NCBI RefSeq assembly: GCF_037126465.1
Contig: NC_088201.1
Coordinates: forward strand, 140,246,376-140,310,375
Reading direction: 5' to 3'
DNA from: Ornithodoros turicata
Taxonomy: Eukaryota; Arthropoda; Arachnida; Ixodida; Argasidae
Length of the DNA stretch: 64,000 nucleotides
In this document: positions 36,400-46,500 of the stretch, piece by piece
Numbering within the stretch: the first letter of the stretch is position 1
Layout: each line of letters starts with the position of its first letter
The notes under the pieces: model-generated
What the model saw: only the letters and a program-made list of their open reading frames with translations
Databases searched by the model: none
What the model was told of the DNA's origin: nothing
Position numbers and translations under genes: made by a program

Positions 36400-37030
36400 T
36401 CTTCTTCCTACTTCGTCTTCACCACAGCAAAATTATAATTGTTGTAAAGCGGCGCGGAAGACTATATTACAGAATATCTGGTCAGCTTGATTATCAAGCG
36501 ATTACGAAAGGTTATACAATACGTGACAAAACATAGGTTTCGCTCCAGTTCGTGGAAAACATATGTAAGCCGTGTGCACTAAGTATGTAGAAAAATATTC
36601 TCGCTTTTCCCCTCTAGGGGCTGCGTTACAAAACATGAGCGCAACATAATGGGGGCATAACACGTGCAGGAAAGGTGTCTCAACAGTGCGAAAAATGTTT
36701 GTAACGAACATACAAGAACGTAAATTTATTCATTACCTGACTACAATCAACGTTACCGCATTTCATCAACATGAAGATGAGCAAATGCGTTTGTGTAGCT
36801 TTTCTAGATTTGTAGCTTGCTTGGCATGTTAATGAGAAAGATAATTTGTGGCTTTGTGCTGTCAGGGCCATGCGTGACATGTGCCATCATCAATAGGGTC
36901 ATGGTGTACTTCGTGCTCTGTCTTGCATATTTCTTTTCCCTTAGTCAAAGCAAATCTTATTCTCAATGGTCTAATAGGACAAAGAATATAAGGTCCAAAA
37001 CGAAACCGCAACAGCAGCACACCAATATTG
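36400..37030. other. Upstream flank of the sushi gene, no recognisable gene
   Basis: Directly upstream of the start are AT-rich words (AATTATAATTTTGC on the minus strand, near 36430) that could serve as a core promoter. No domain or repeat is visible in the rest. Confidence 0.35.
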
Positions 37031-37175
37031 GTAGAACATTGGACCCATAAGGGTTTCCTGAATTGCCAATATTGGTTAAATATCGGCTGCAAATGTGTAA
37101 CTGCAACCATGCAACACATGTAAACGCGACCAGGCTTCATATTGGACCAATATGTGCATGGGATATTGGCAAGCC
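37020..37175. repeat. CCAATATTGG-word repeat
   Basis: CACCAATATTGG, GCCAATATTGG, ATATTGGACCAATAT and GATATTGGC recur within 150 bp. Each is a self-complementary core, so the segment can fold back on itself at several registers. It resembles the CCAATTGG block at 49.55 kb in design but not in sequence. Confidence 0.55.
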
Positions 37176-37267
37176 CACTTTGTCAGCGGGACTCTGCAGC
37201 AAAAGACGCGGCCAAAGGTGATTAAAACATTAAATGATACAGACGACCACTTTCCGGGACCGTGATG

Positions 37268-37445
37268 AGAATTCAGGGATACTTCCTTTTATGCAGGCTG
37301 TTCCTGATAGCAGAAGCACCTCTGAGAAAGCCAACCTGTGAAAAAAAGCATGAAGTGAGAAGGAAAGATGATGGAAACAGGCGTGGGCAGACGAGAAAGG
37401 GATTTTGTACATCAAATATTGCGCGCGGAGCCCGGCTATAGAGGA
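37268..37445. repeat. Dispersed repeat, copy 2
   Basis: Same orientation as 26853-27060. The two copies diverge by substitutions and short indels. After the shared GGAGCCCGGCTAT motif the flanks differ, which marks the repeat boundary. Confidence 0.75.
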
Positions 37446-37649
37446 CCCTCTGTTCACAAACATGTGACGTCACGAGAAGACCAGTTCCAGGTTACATTTT
37501 GCTGTGGTGGGCAAGAGGCGGGAAAAATATGTCGTCTGATAGGCTGATAAAGTTGATAATGCCCACCAGCATGCTTTGCGCGAAACGTAATCGCTGACGT
37601 AGAGATGCAGGTTGTCTGTACAGCACAAATTGCACAACTCAGAATGAAA

Positions 37650-38052
37650 ATTTATTAAAATGCGTAGGCCACACCGGCAGCACAACAGGATAAAAACAAG
37701 TATTAAAATACAGTAAGTGTTAACCTTTCGGGGCCTTTCCAGGCCTCATCTTCAGGATGAGGTTCATCCGTCACGCGTCAGCTATTTAAACAAGGAGGCG
37801 TACCTATCGGGAAGCGGACCTGGATGTTTGTTGATCCAATTTGGACTTGTTTTGATGTGCTAGGATTCTAGATTTTTCCTTACTTCCCAGCGACCTTCAC
37901 GAGCTAGAATATCGGGGGTGTCTAGGTTCACCGCATGACCGGTCTTTTCAACCTGCTCGCATAACTCTGTTCGTTTGTTTGCGTTTCTTTCTGTATCATA
38001 TTTATGCTCCTTCATTCTTGTTTTTACCTTTCGACCCGTTTCCCCTATAGAA
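37650..38052 (-). pseudogene. 3' end of a Penelope-like element: GIY-YIG endonuclease and 3' UTR
   Basis: The minus strand reads IGETGRKVKTRMKEHKYD from 38049, then CEQVEKTGHAVN, LDTPDIL, and stops at a TAG after RKNLES (about 37866). GETGR followed by a basic EHK segment and GH..... is the GIY-YIG endonuclease of Penelope-like retroelements; the leading Tyr is Ser here. After the stop comes a non-coding tail with a hammerhead-like fold (37723-37775). The reverse transcriptase that should precede the endonuclease is absent: a TIR element begins 30 bp upstream, so this is a 5'-truncated copy. Confidence 0.8.
37723..37775 (-). ncRNA. Degenerate hammerhead-ribozyme-like motif in the Penelope 3' UTR
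   Basis: On the minus strand: GGATGA-ACC-TCATCC (stem I hairpin), then CTGAAGA (the CUGANGA core), TGAGGCC-TGGAA-AGGCCCC (stem II) and CGAAAGG (the GAAA core). Penelope-like elements are known to carry hammerheads in their terminal repeats. The base triplet before stem I is GAC where GUC/UH would be needed and stem III is poor, so I expect it to be inactive. Confidence 0.45.
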
Positions 38053-38081
38053 GAATTCTTCCATGCAAATACCGAAAGATA

Positions 38082-38917
38082 GTGCCGTGTATGCCAAAGG
38101 GAGTCTGACCATTAGGAGGTGGCTAAAAAGGGGGCTCGACCTGTCAATCAAATTGACCGTTTTCATTGGCTGTTATTTCTCTGCGGGCTGCCATGACACC
38201 ATAATTTTTCCCGAAAATGTCGACGTTGCTTGGAACGACGAAGCGACGATTTCACGACAATTTTTTTTCACAAATTACGTCAATTTTATTCCGTAAGTGT
38301 ACATTCTGTTGCAGTTATCTTTGAAATCACCTTTAAATTACGCTCCAGTGTCGATGTTTACCTCAAAATATGTTTCGTCGTCCTTGTTAGGCCCAGTAAG
38401 GACAGCGATCACAGGCGAATAGCAAGAAAAACGCTACGGGTGGCCCAAAATTTGCATTTTATGACACTTTTATTCATTACACACCTTTTCCCGTTCTTGA
38501 TTCAATTTTGTTATATTTCATAGTTCAAACACGTATAATACCGGCAGTCTGTTCCAAGTAGCGGTTCTGCTGGCCAATCAGTTGTGCTAGCAAGCACTTC
38601 TGCTACTTCTGCCCTTCACCTATTTTGCGTCTTCCCGACATGCCGCTCTCCATCCAGATGGCGCCGTTAAAAGTGGAGGCAAAAGCCATTATGTTGCTAG
38701 GTCACCAGGGAATATCCTATTCAATCTACTCCAATCCAGTTTCCCGAAAATGTCGGCACCCAGTGAATACAGGTAATATATAGATTGGGTAGCCTGGGAT
38801 TAATAGCGAACTGTATTTTGGCTAGTGATTGGTCAGAGAGCTCAAAAAGTGGGTGGGGCTCCAGGTATAGGCAGGTCCCATTAATGGCAAGACTCCCTTT
38901 GGCATGCACGGCACTGC
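38082..38917. mobile_element. TIR element of about 840 bp
   Basis: The left arm AGTGCCGTGTATGCCAAAGG and onward GAGTCTGACCATTA (38082-38115) matches the reverse complement of 38883-38917 (AGTGCCGTGCATGCCAAAGG, GAGTCTTGCCATTA). TTTCCCGAAAATGTCG also occurs twice, at about 38210 and 38740. The interior is non-coding. The left end lies 30 bp from the broken end of the Penelope endonuclease. Confidence 0.75.
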
Positions 38918-40140
38918 CGAAAGAAGACGTTTTCTTTTACAGCTGTTATGTACACTTTTCTGACATGAAATTAGTGTGAATTATGCTATTCATTTCTTTT
39001 ATTCTTTTTTTTAAATGTAGTGTATTGGTTTCATTGAATTGAACTCGGGAACTTGCCGTCAGTCACTGTAACCGACCGTTTGCGAACTTTTTTATTTTCA
39101 ACCGTATTTATCTTCCTCGTGTTTTAATATTAGTAGTATTATTTTGGAGACAAAATCCGAATGGCAGATACAAAAGCACGTAAAGTCGCGAACTGAATGT
39201 TCATATGCTCAATCCACATAGCAAACAAAGTGCTTTGTGCCTTTCGCTCTCCACAAAATCTGCCGTGCACTTTTGGTTTCGATGAAGAAAAGTTTCAGTT
39301 TCAGTTTATTTTTCCTTTGCGGATGGAAGTCGGGATAAAATGCCATTGGGCTTGACAGAGAGGCTTTGTTTGTAACTAATTCTTTCGCCAACTTTGTCTT
39401 CACTTTTTTATGACTTTCATGCCCGTGCATGTCGGGTGCTGGTTGCTGTTGTCCAGGCATCCCCGCCATTTTCTATCTTCTGCCTTGGGAACGAGAGTAG
39501 TGCAGTCTTGGTCCTTAATAATGTTGTCAAGAAATTAGTTGAGAAAGTAACCGCTTGGGGGTGCAGATGGTTGTCTTTATAGAGGAGAAAATAGCATTAT
39601 GATTCAGTTCTCTGCCTGGCTGTCGGATGGAGCAGTCACATCACTCTGCGCTCCCCGTGACTGCTGTTGTGGTGGGCCCATTTGTTGTGTAACTAATTCT
39701 TTTTGTTGTTAGCTATTGATGGTTAGCATATTTACTCTTGCTTTCCCAGCCTCTGTATTATGAGTATTTTTCTCCTCGTATTTCCAGAGTTGTCCTAACC
39801 TGCCCAGACATGTCATGATGACGTCACAGCCGACGTCACAGGATGTCCGGAACTGGTGGTCATAGCTGTGATGCTTTGCAACCTGCCTCTGTGCTACGTC
39901 TCCCAGCGATGGTTAACGGCTGTTCAGGACCGCTTTCTTCAAGATGGCGTTGTTGATCTTCAATTAAACTCCTTCTCTCCACTCTATCTCTATCTAGTTT
40001 TTTTTCTTTTTATGACCACGAGTAGCCGGAAATGCTCATCTTGGTCTGGACACAAGTTAGACGCTCCCCAATTATTGTGGTGACTCCCCGGAGGGTCCTG
40101 ATTAATGTGGGGGGTCCCAATTAGCTCTAATTACTTAATT
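38918..40140. other. Stretch without a recognisable gene
   Basis: Short frames only, none with a domain I recognise; no terminal repeats seen. Confidence 0.4.
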
Positions 40141-40194
40141 AGTCGTGTTTAGACCAAGACGTCCGTTTCCTGATAGTCGTAGTCATTCATTACT

Positions 40195-40490
40195 ACTAGC
40201 GAAACCGAAACGGAGAAGCCACCCGTTACCGCTAGGAGCGCGCGCAGCGGGAGGAGCAGAGAGCGAAACCGAAACCGCCCGCGTGACCACCTCCATGACG
40301 GGCGGGCGGGCGGACGGCGCAGAGGGCGGCGCGGCGCAGCGCGGCGACTAGTCACTTGCTCGCTGGATTGCTCGCGTAGTCACTTGCTCGCGGACTGCAG
40401 ACGTGCGCTCGATCGCTCCGCAGTCCCCGCGCCGGCTCAGTTTCTGCCTGGCTGCCGTGGGGAGCGGACGCACCGTCGCCGCGGGGGAAA
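40195..40490. promoter_or_regulatory. CpG-rich block
   Basis: A sharp rise in G+C and CpG compared with the flanks, with runs such as GGGCGGGCGGGCGG at about 40299-40312 and a direct repeat TAGTCACTTGCTCGC (40349 and 40377). GAAACCGAAAC occurs twice (about 40200 and 40263). It could be a CpG-island promoter, but no exon can be attached to it on either side. An unrecognised repeat is the alternative. Confidence 0.35.
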
Positions 40491-40499
40491 TGGTGACTA

Positions 40500-41570
40500 T
40501 GATATATAAAGGAATAATTATTTGTCCCTCTGTATTTTGGTGTCCAGTACAATGTGTCCATGATTGAATGAACCACTCCTCAGAAAGTGTCTTGCTCCCT
40601 TTAATCAGCATTGTTGAAACCGGGCCTTTGAGTGACAGTGTTTAAATGAGTTGAAACTTCCTTTAATCTTGTAGTTCATCCATTCATATTCTAGACACGG
40701 TTTTAAGTAACTAAGAAAAGTGTCCCATTACCTTGGTATAGAAACTTTTCCTGTGTATTGCAGCAGGTACGTTCTTTTATGTGTGTACTTCTACATGTAA
40801 CTGTATTACTTTCGTGGCAGCGTAACTTCTTAATAACACACTTTTTGCAACCTGGTGACACCCACCTGCATGGCATGGCTGCTTAAGATTTATTAAATGG
40901 CATATACCGCCCCAGTGTTGTACAAATATAACCGCTATATCAAAAGTGTATTAAATAAATTTGCAAAATGAACTTTGTATTTTCTTAGCAAGATTCAAGC
41001 TAGCCTTTCAAAAGTATTTTCAGAATTCAAGTGAAATGTGGAACTACAAAATGTACATCACGTAAACTGACCTGTGGTTTTAGCAGGCTGCTGGAGATGA
41101 TGGATAAAAGAAAATGCAAAGATACCAAGTATTTTAGTAACTGTAGAGGTACATTTTTCCAGTGCCATACCTGACTATGCCTTTGAACCTATTCATCTGC
41201 AGCTTTGGCTCAGACATTTTTCTATGTACTTTAACAGCATCAATTCCAATGTACCTGTGCATATTCATTACAACTTGGTTACGTCAACAGAAGTTTAACG
41301 TCTTATTTTAGGTTATCTCTGTGCCATTTTATATATATGTCGACACAGGTGCTTACAGAGAAGCGTTGAGATGCTTTAGTAGATTCGAGGAACCAGTTTG
41401 AGTGCATCGGCATGGCTGGGTTCCTACAGCAAAGCTCAGGGAACCTGAGTTGCCAACTGTGATGATCAGTTGGGGACCATTTGGAACCTTCATTATCACC
41501 AAGTAACCAAGTTACTTAGTTATCATCAAGTAACTAAGACCCAATTCGTCAAACTGGTGGCCAATTGAAA
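40500..41570. other. Stretch without a recognisable gene
   Basis: AT-rich, no long open frame and no repeat that I can delimit. Confidence 0.4.
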
Positions 41571-41578
41571 CATGATAT

Positions 41579-42173
41579 TGTTACGAGGACGACGACGGTG
41601 TCGGCAGGGACGGCCATTCTCATTCTGCTCATTAAACCATTGCCGTCATCACGCTGTGCTGCCTGTATCATTTGGTGGAGGTGCGGGCTACCCACCTTCG
41701 CAAGCGCTCTTGTCGTGGCCATCGACGCCCCAGCCCCGACCTTATGACGAGACGACGACGCCCAGAAGATGCCGAAAGCTCCGAAGATGCCCCCAGCCTC
41801 GAAGACTCCCAACGACGCCCGCGACGACAGCGCTCAGTGGAGGATACCCTCGTCCCCGACCCTGTGGAGGCAGCACAGCGTCATTCCACCATCGTCCCAT
41901 CGTCGCTCACCCGTCCATCTTTCGAACGTCATCGCATCGAGCCATTCCCATCATCCACCACACCGTCGCCTCGCTCTTCGTCGAGTACATCATCAATTCT
42001 GCCCGGGGCAGCATGGCAATCTTCATCTATCGTGTCCCGGAGGTCACGCCTCGGGGAGGGGGGCAATGTTACGAGGACGACGACGGTGTCGGCAGGGACG
42101 GGCGCGTGTCACGCACGTCCATTCTCATTCTGCTCATTAAACCATTGCCATCATCACGCTGTGCTGCCCGTAT
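41579..42173 (+). mobile_element. Very short LTR retrotransposon (TRIM-like), about 595 bp
   Basis: The same segment starting TGTTACGAGGACGACGACGG occurs at 41579-41670 and 42067-42173 in direct orientation. The second copy has about 16 extra bases (GCGCGTGTCACGCACG). Directly before the downstream copy lies a polypurine tract (GGGGAGGGGGGC, 42053-42064), as expected for a 3' LTR. The internal region starts TTTGGTGGAGGTGCGGG (41671), a plausible tRNA-primer site. Only about 400 bp separate the LTRs, so no gag or pol is encoded. The overlapping open frames here (for example 41672-42178) are low-complexity Arg/Ser/Pro and not gene-like. Confidence 0.75.
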
Positions 42174-42179
42174 GGTGAG

Positions 42180-43250
42180 CTAGAAGGACTGGTGTGTTGA
42201 ACGGCGGTTGCAAACGGGTCGTGCCGACGGGCCTGCCGACAGGTGGCTACGAAGGGCTCGGCTCGCTCACGCTGCGCGCGCCCTCGTCGTCACGTGGTCC
42301 TATGTGCAAAGAGCAACGCGGAGAACCCCAGAGTACCTGCGATAGGCTAAATTGAAGCAGTACGCCGCAAATTCGAGGCAAAGAAATATGTGCGCGTGCT
42401 GGTGCGTCGCGCTGATAAACTCGATAAACTTGATAAACTGCTGACAACGAGGCGTGCTTGAAGTCGGCGCAGGGTTCTGCCTAGGAATTGGCACTCTCGT
42501 GACTGCTGCGTGCATGTCAATCCGCGCTCCGAGTCTTAAGGACCAGTTTTACGCTTTGTAATTCGTACTGATATCAGCATGTAGACTGCTCTTAAAATAC
42601 TGCAATCGCTTCTATCTCTTCAGTGCTTATGTTTGCGCTCGCAGTAACGCACAAGGAGTATCTCAACAGCGGGAATTCAAAATGAGAAACGACTGCATGG
42701 AGAGTAGGGAACGTCTACGCGAATCCATTTGCCCCTTTGTTTTGTTTGTTTTTCATAAGTGTTCAGAGTATGGCACCAAGCGCCCAATCCTGCACCACTT
42801 ATACTGGAAGTGTGCAAAATGTACTTGCGTTTCTGCACTCCGCACGCAGTTGTTCGGCTACGGTTATCGCTTCTGGGTCAACGTTATGTATCATAATGCC
42901 TCATTGCTATACCCTGTACATTCCCATCTTTTTCATGAAACCACGCTGGGGTTATTTTTTAATGTTAATAACCCTGTAAATTGGTGTCCAAGTGAAACTG
43001 GTCTGTAGACGTGACAATAAACAACATGGCAAAGCATTTTTCGTTCCCACAGATGCAGACACGAAAATGACTTAGAAAACTAAACACGGACTCCGGTTCA
43101 AAACGTACTGAACCAGGACAGCTCGGATATAGGTAGACCGTTTCAATCCAGTCGTTTCACACGTTCTCGCCCCCTCTCCCTACTCTCTCTCCCGCTCTAT
43201 GTGGACATACTGGAGGCAGCACTTCTTGGCAGTGGGAACAACGACTAGAT
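42180..43250. other. Stretch without a recognisable gene
   Basis: The 3' exons of the P/THAP gene on the minus strand would be expected here, but I could not recognise them. 42169-42196 carries a 27-bp word shared in inverse orientation with 49440-49468. Confidence 0.4.
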
Positions 43251-43255
43251 CTCAC

Positions 43256-43560
43256 CTTTCCACGATGGGTATAGAAGCCAGCTTTGTGCATGCTGTTGCG
43301 AATGCACTTGATGAGGTGCGGAAAGTCAGATATAAAATATAGAAACCGACTTGAATCTACAGGATGCTGAATTCTGGAGTTGACATCCGTGCTGCTTTTG
43401 GCCTTCACATGCAACATGTGCCACATGGAACGATTCCACGCAGCACCATCGCAGCACACGTAGTCCACTAACAGCCCGGCTCGTTCACAGAGCAACACGG
43501 CTTCAGTGATGATTTTTATCAGCATGTGGGCCTTCACGTTCCCACGGGAAGCGAACACTC
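43256..43560 (-). CDS. P/THAP copy 2, exon 6: second catalytic block
   Basis: FCGCAG-type acceptor (TTTCGCAG), then VFASRGNVKAHMLIKII, VDYVCCDGAAWNRSMW and FISDFPHLIKCIRN. Ends at donor GTGAGA; no matching next exon was found. Confidence 0.86.
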
Positions 43561-46500
43561 CTGCGAAATAGGAAGACGTGTAAATATGTAGAACATTGTA
43601 TGGTGCTGGTTTCGCTGCCAAAATATTTGTAACAACATTGCTGGCTATCAGGGCAGGTGTCCACCTCCCCCTCCTCCTTAGCTCGCCAAAAGGGGAAAAA
43701 AAAAACTCATTTCGGAAAGCAAGTATTCGGGGGGCACAAATTCCCCGCTTGCCCCCGCTCCTCACTCGGATGCGTAGCGTAAACGCCGGTGCTGCTGGCT
43801 ATAATTGAATGGAGCAGGTTTTCTACACCCTTGGGTGCTTCTTGACGTACCGGTGACGAACAGTACGATTGGTTCCATTAATGCGATACGTTCACATTGG
43901 TTGCACTTTTGGTTCACCCTAATTTTTTAGGCAAAAATTCAAAGGGCATTTTCAAATTCACGGATATTCAAGGGTTTCTGGAGCAGTGGGAACCATGGTC
44001 CTAAAACTACCTATTGCGTTGATACCTAAGAAGAAAGTTGCATAGCATTGCCAGACATCTACAGAGCGCTTCATCAATTCACTGTCGCCTACAGCGCCAT
44101 TGTCCTCCTTCAGATCGTTTCTGAAGTGTACTAATCCCTAATTTTTTTCACCCAGCGATTTCCCTTCCAGATATCTGCGTATCGGAAGCATATCGCTGTG
44201 ATGGTTGTGGAAATCGTCAAATAGGAGTCTAGCATGGAAGACGATGCTCCGTTCCCTGCAAAATTTCTGTACGATCAGGAATGGCTGAACCACTAGAACC
44301 CTCCCTATATAGTACGTACGTCCATGTACAGAACTCTCACCTATGATTTGTGTCCATTTGCCTACGAATGGTTGGAACATTAGAACCATCCCGTGGTCTG
44401 CTGGCGTGTGCTTTGCGTCATCTTGAGTGAAGGGGCCGAGGTCGACGAAGCCCTGAACCTCGCCAGAAGTCGTGGACGATAGATGCTCTGAGAGCTTCAT
44501 CTCGTCGAGCACAAGTCCCCCATGTCTTTTATATGCGTCCATGGTTTCTGTCTTCGCTTGAATAGCGGCAAAAACGTTTCGGTTGAACCCGAAACTCCCT
44601 TTGAAGTTCTGTTGACAAAAATTTAAATGAAGAGAAACGGGTATGAATTGCACATAACGAAACGTATCGAAAAAGCGCACCCACCTTGACATACGTCTTC
44701 AGGCACGAGCGGCTTGGTAGGACTAGGATATTTCCACGCCGAAGGTGCTTATAGAGCCTGGGGCTCTTCATGTAGAGCACGATGCACTCCAGCAGCCACT
44801 CCTGACTGTATGCATACCCTTTCTGGGACTTCCTCTTAGCACTGCTGAAGCATTGCCGAACACTCTCTTGTTGCTTCGGTGGAAGAGTCTTGATCTAAAA
44901 TAAGTAGCGCATGATTTTGTAGCAATTCTACAGAATATGCACACGCTGAGCCTGCGCGGTTTTTTGGCACTCCCGTACGCCATTTCGGTCATACACCCAA
45001 AGGACGAGGAGAGATGTTAGTGGGTAGAGGGTAGGTTAAACACCGACAAGACAAGCCCTTTCATAACCACCGCCACCACCATAGGTGAAACGCGGCTAAA
45101 ATTTGACAGTTTACATCTCCAAACTGCAGACTTTCTCGGATTCGGTGTCATCGTCATGTATCATTTTAGTAACAAAAAAATACCTAGGTTTATTTAACGC
45201 CGTTGACATCGTAACAGCTGTTCCGGTTGCCTGATTAAGCAGACGATGAAACGAGTACGCGAAGAAAGTTCGCAAACTCATAGCCACAGTTGCTTCGCGG
45301 CGCTAACATAGAATAAAAGAAAAAGAAAAAGAAAGTTTGCAAACTCGTGCCTCCTAACCGAAATCGCATAGCGTAGCACATCGTATCGTCCCTATGTACT
45401 ATAGGGTGTCCGACTATACTTCGTAGAGTGTGCTACGTTGCTCTCGTCTTGGACTCTCTTTCAATGTCCCCACTAACCTTTTCCTCAAGCACTGTGTTTT
45501 CCATTTCTGCATTCTTTTCACGCATTAACTCCAAGGAGGTCTTTAGATCGGCTATCTTCTTTGTTTTCCTGCGCAGTGCTCTCAGCCGAGCGTGTAGATG
45601 ATGTGCGACTGTATGGTTCGGCTGTTTTCGCTGCATTTTCTTGAGCAGGTTTTTACAAAGGTGCTTGCAAAACAAGCATGAGCGGCTGCTCTTACCTGTT
45701 AATTTGGAAATGAATGTCATATTCATGAACAATGACAATGACATGAATGAATATATTTTGAAGACGGCACAAAAAGTGCAGCAGGGAATGTAAATATCAG
45801 CCTATACGATATGGTATACACAACAGAAACTTATAGATGAAACCTTTGCTCATATTAATCTTCGATTTACGAATTATTCCCCTACTTCTGAATGATTTTT
45901 CTAGGAACGTTAACCCTTCGTAGATCGAGGGTTGACTAAACGCGACAAGATATACAGTGATCCTATGTTTGATTGCGTTGCATTTTCGAACTTTAGTCCA
46001 GCGTGGTTACAATGTCACATGTCGCGCGTATATATATAGATATATCCTATATAAGTTCTGACGAAGGCGGTGCTTCCGCCGCAACATTTACTTCCCCTGT
46101 AACTTTCCACTAATAAATAAATAACTCCCCCTTTTCTTACTTCCTACATCTTCGTTGTCTGCCTCATATTTTGTTAGTAAACGAGACTTGGGAAGCCGTA
46201 TTATGATTAAAAACAATTGCTGCTTTTATTACATTAGGCGGGAGGTACTAGAAATAGATTTACAGTTACAGTTAGGGGTCGACATGTCTGCAGTCAGCGT
46301 TGCATTCAACATGACTGGGTCTTGATTCCTGTTGAAGGCAGCGCTGGTAGACGAAACCTACTTGCCCATTGCTTTTGAACGTCTCCTTACGTAGTAAACT
46401 AGTGCTTGTAACTTCCCTAAAATCTGTTTCTGCGTCTTTTTCTGCAATGTAGTAATAGACCAGTAAATCTTCGCAACTGAAATAACGCCTCATTTTTCAA

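Noticed and set aside
41572..42183. Three overlapping ORFs of 123-203 codons
   Set aside because: They are Arg/Ser/Pro-rich readings of a CG-rich segment inside the TRIM and part of its LTR; no gag-like motif such as a zinc knuckle.
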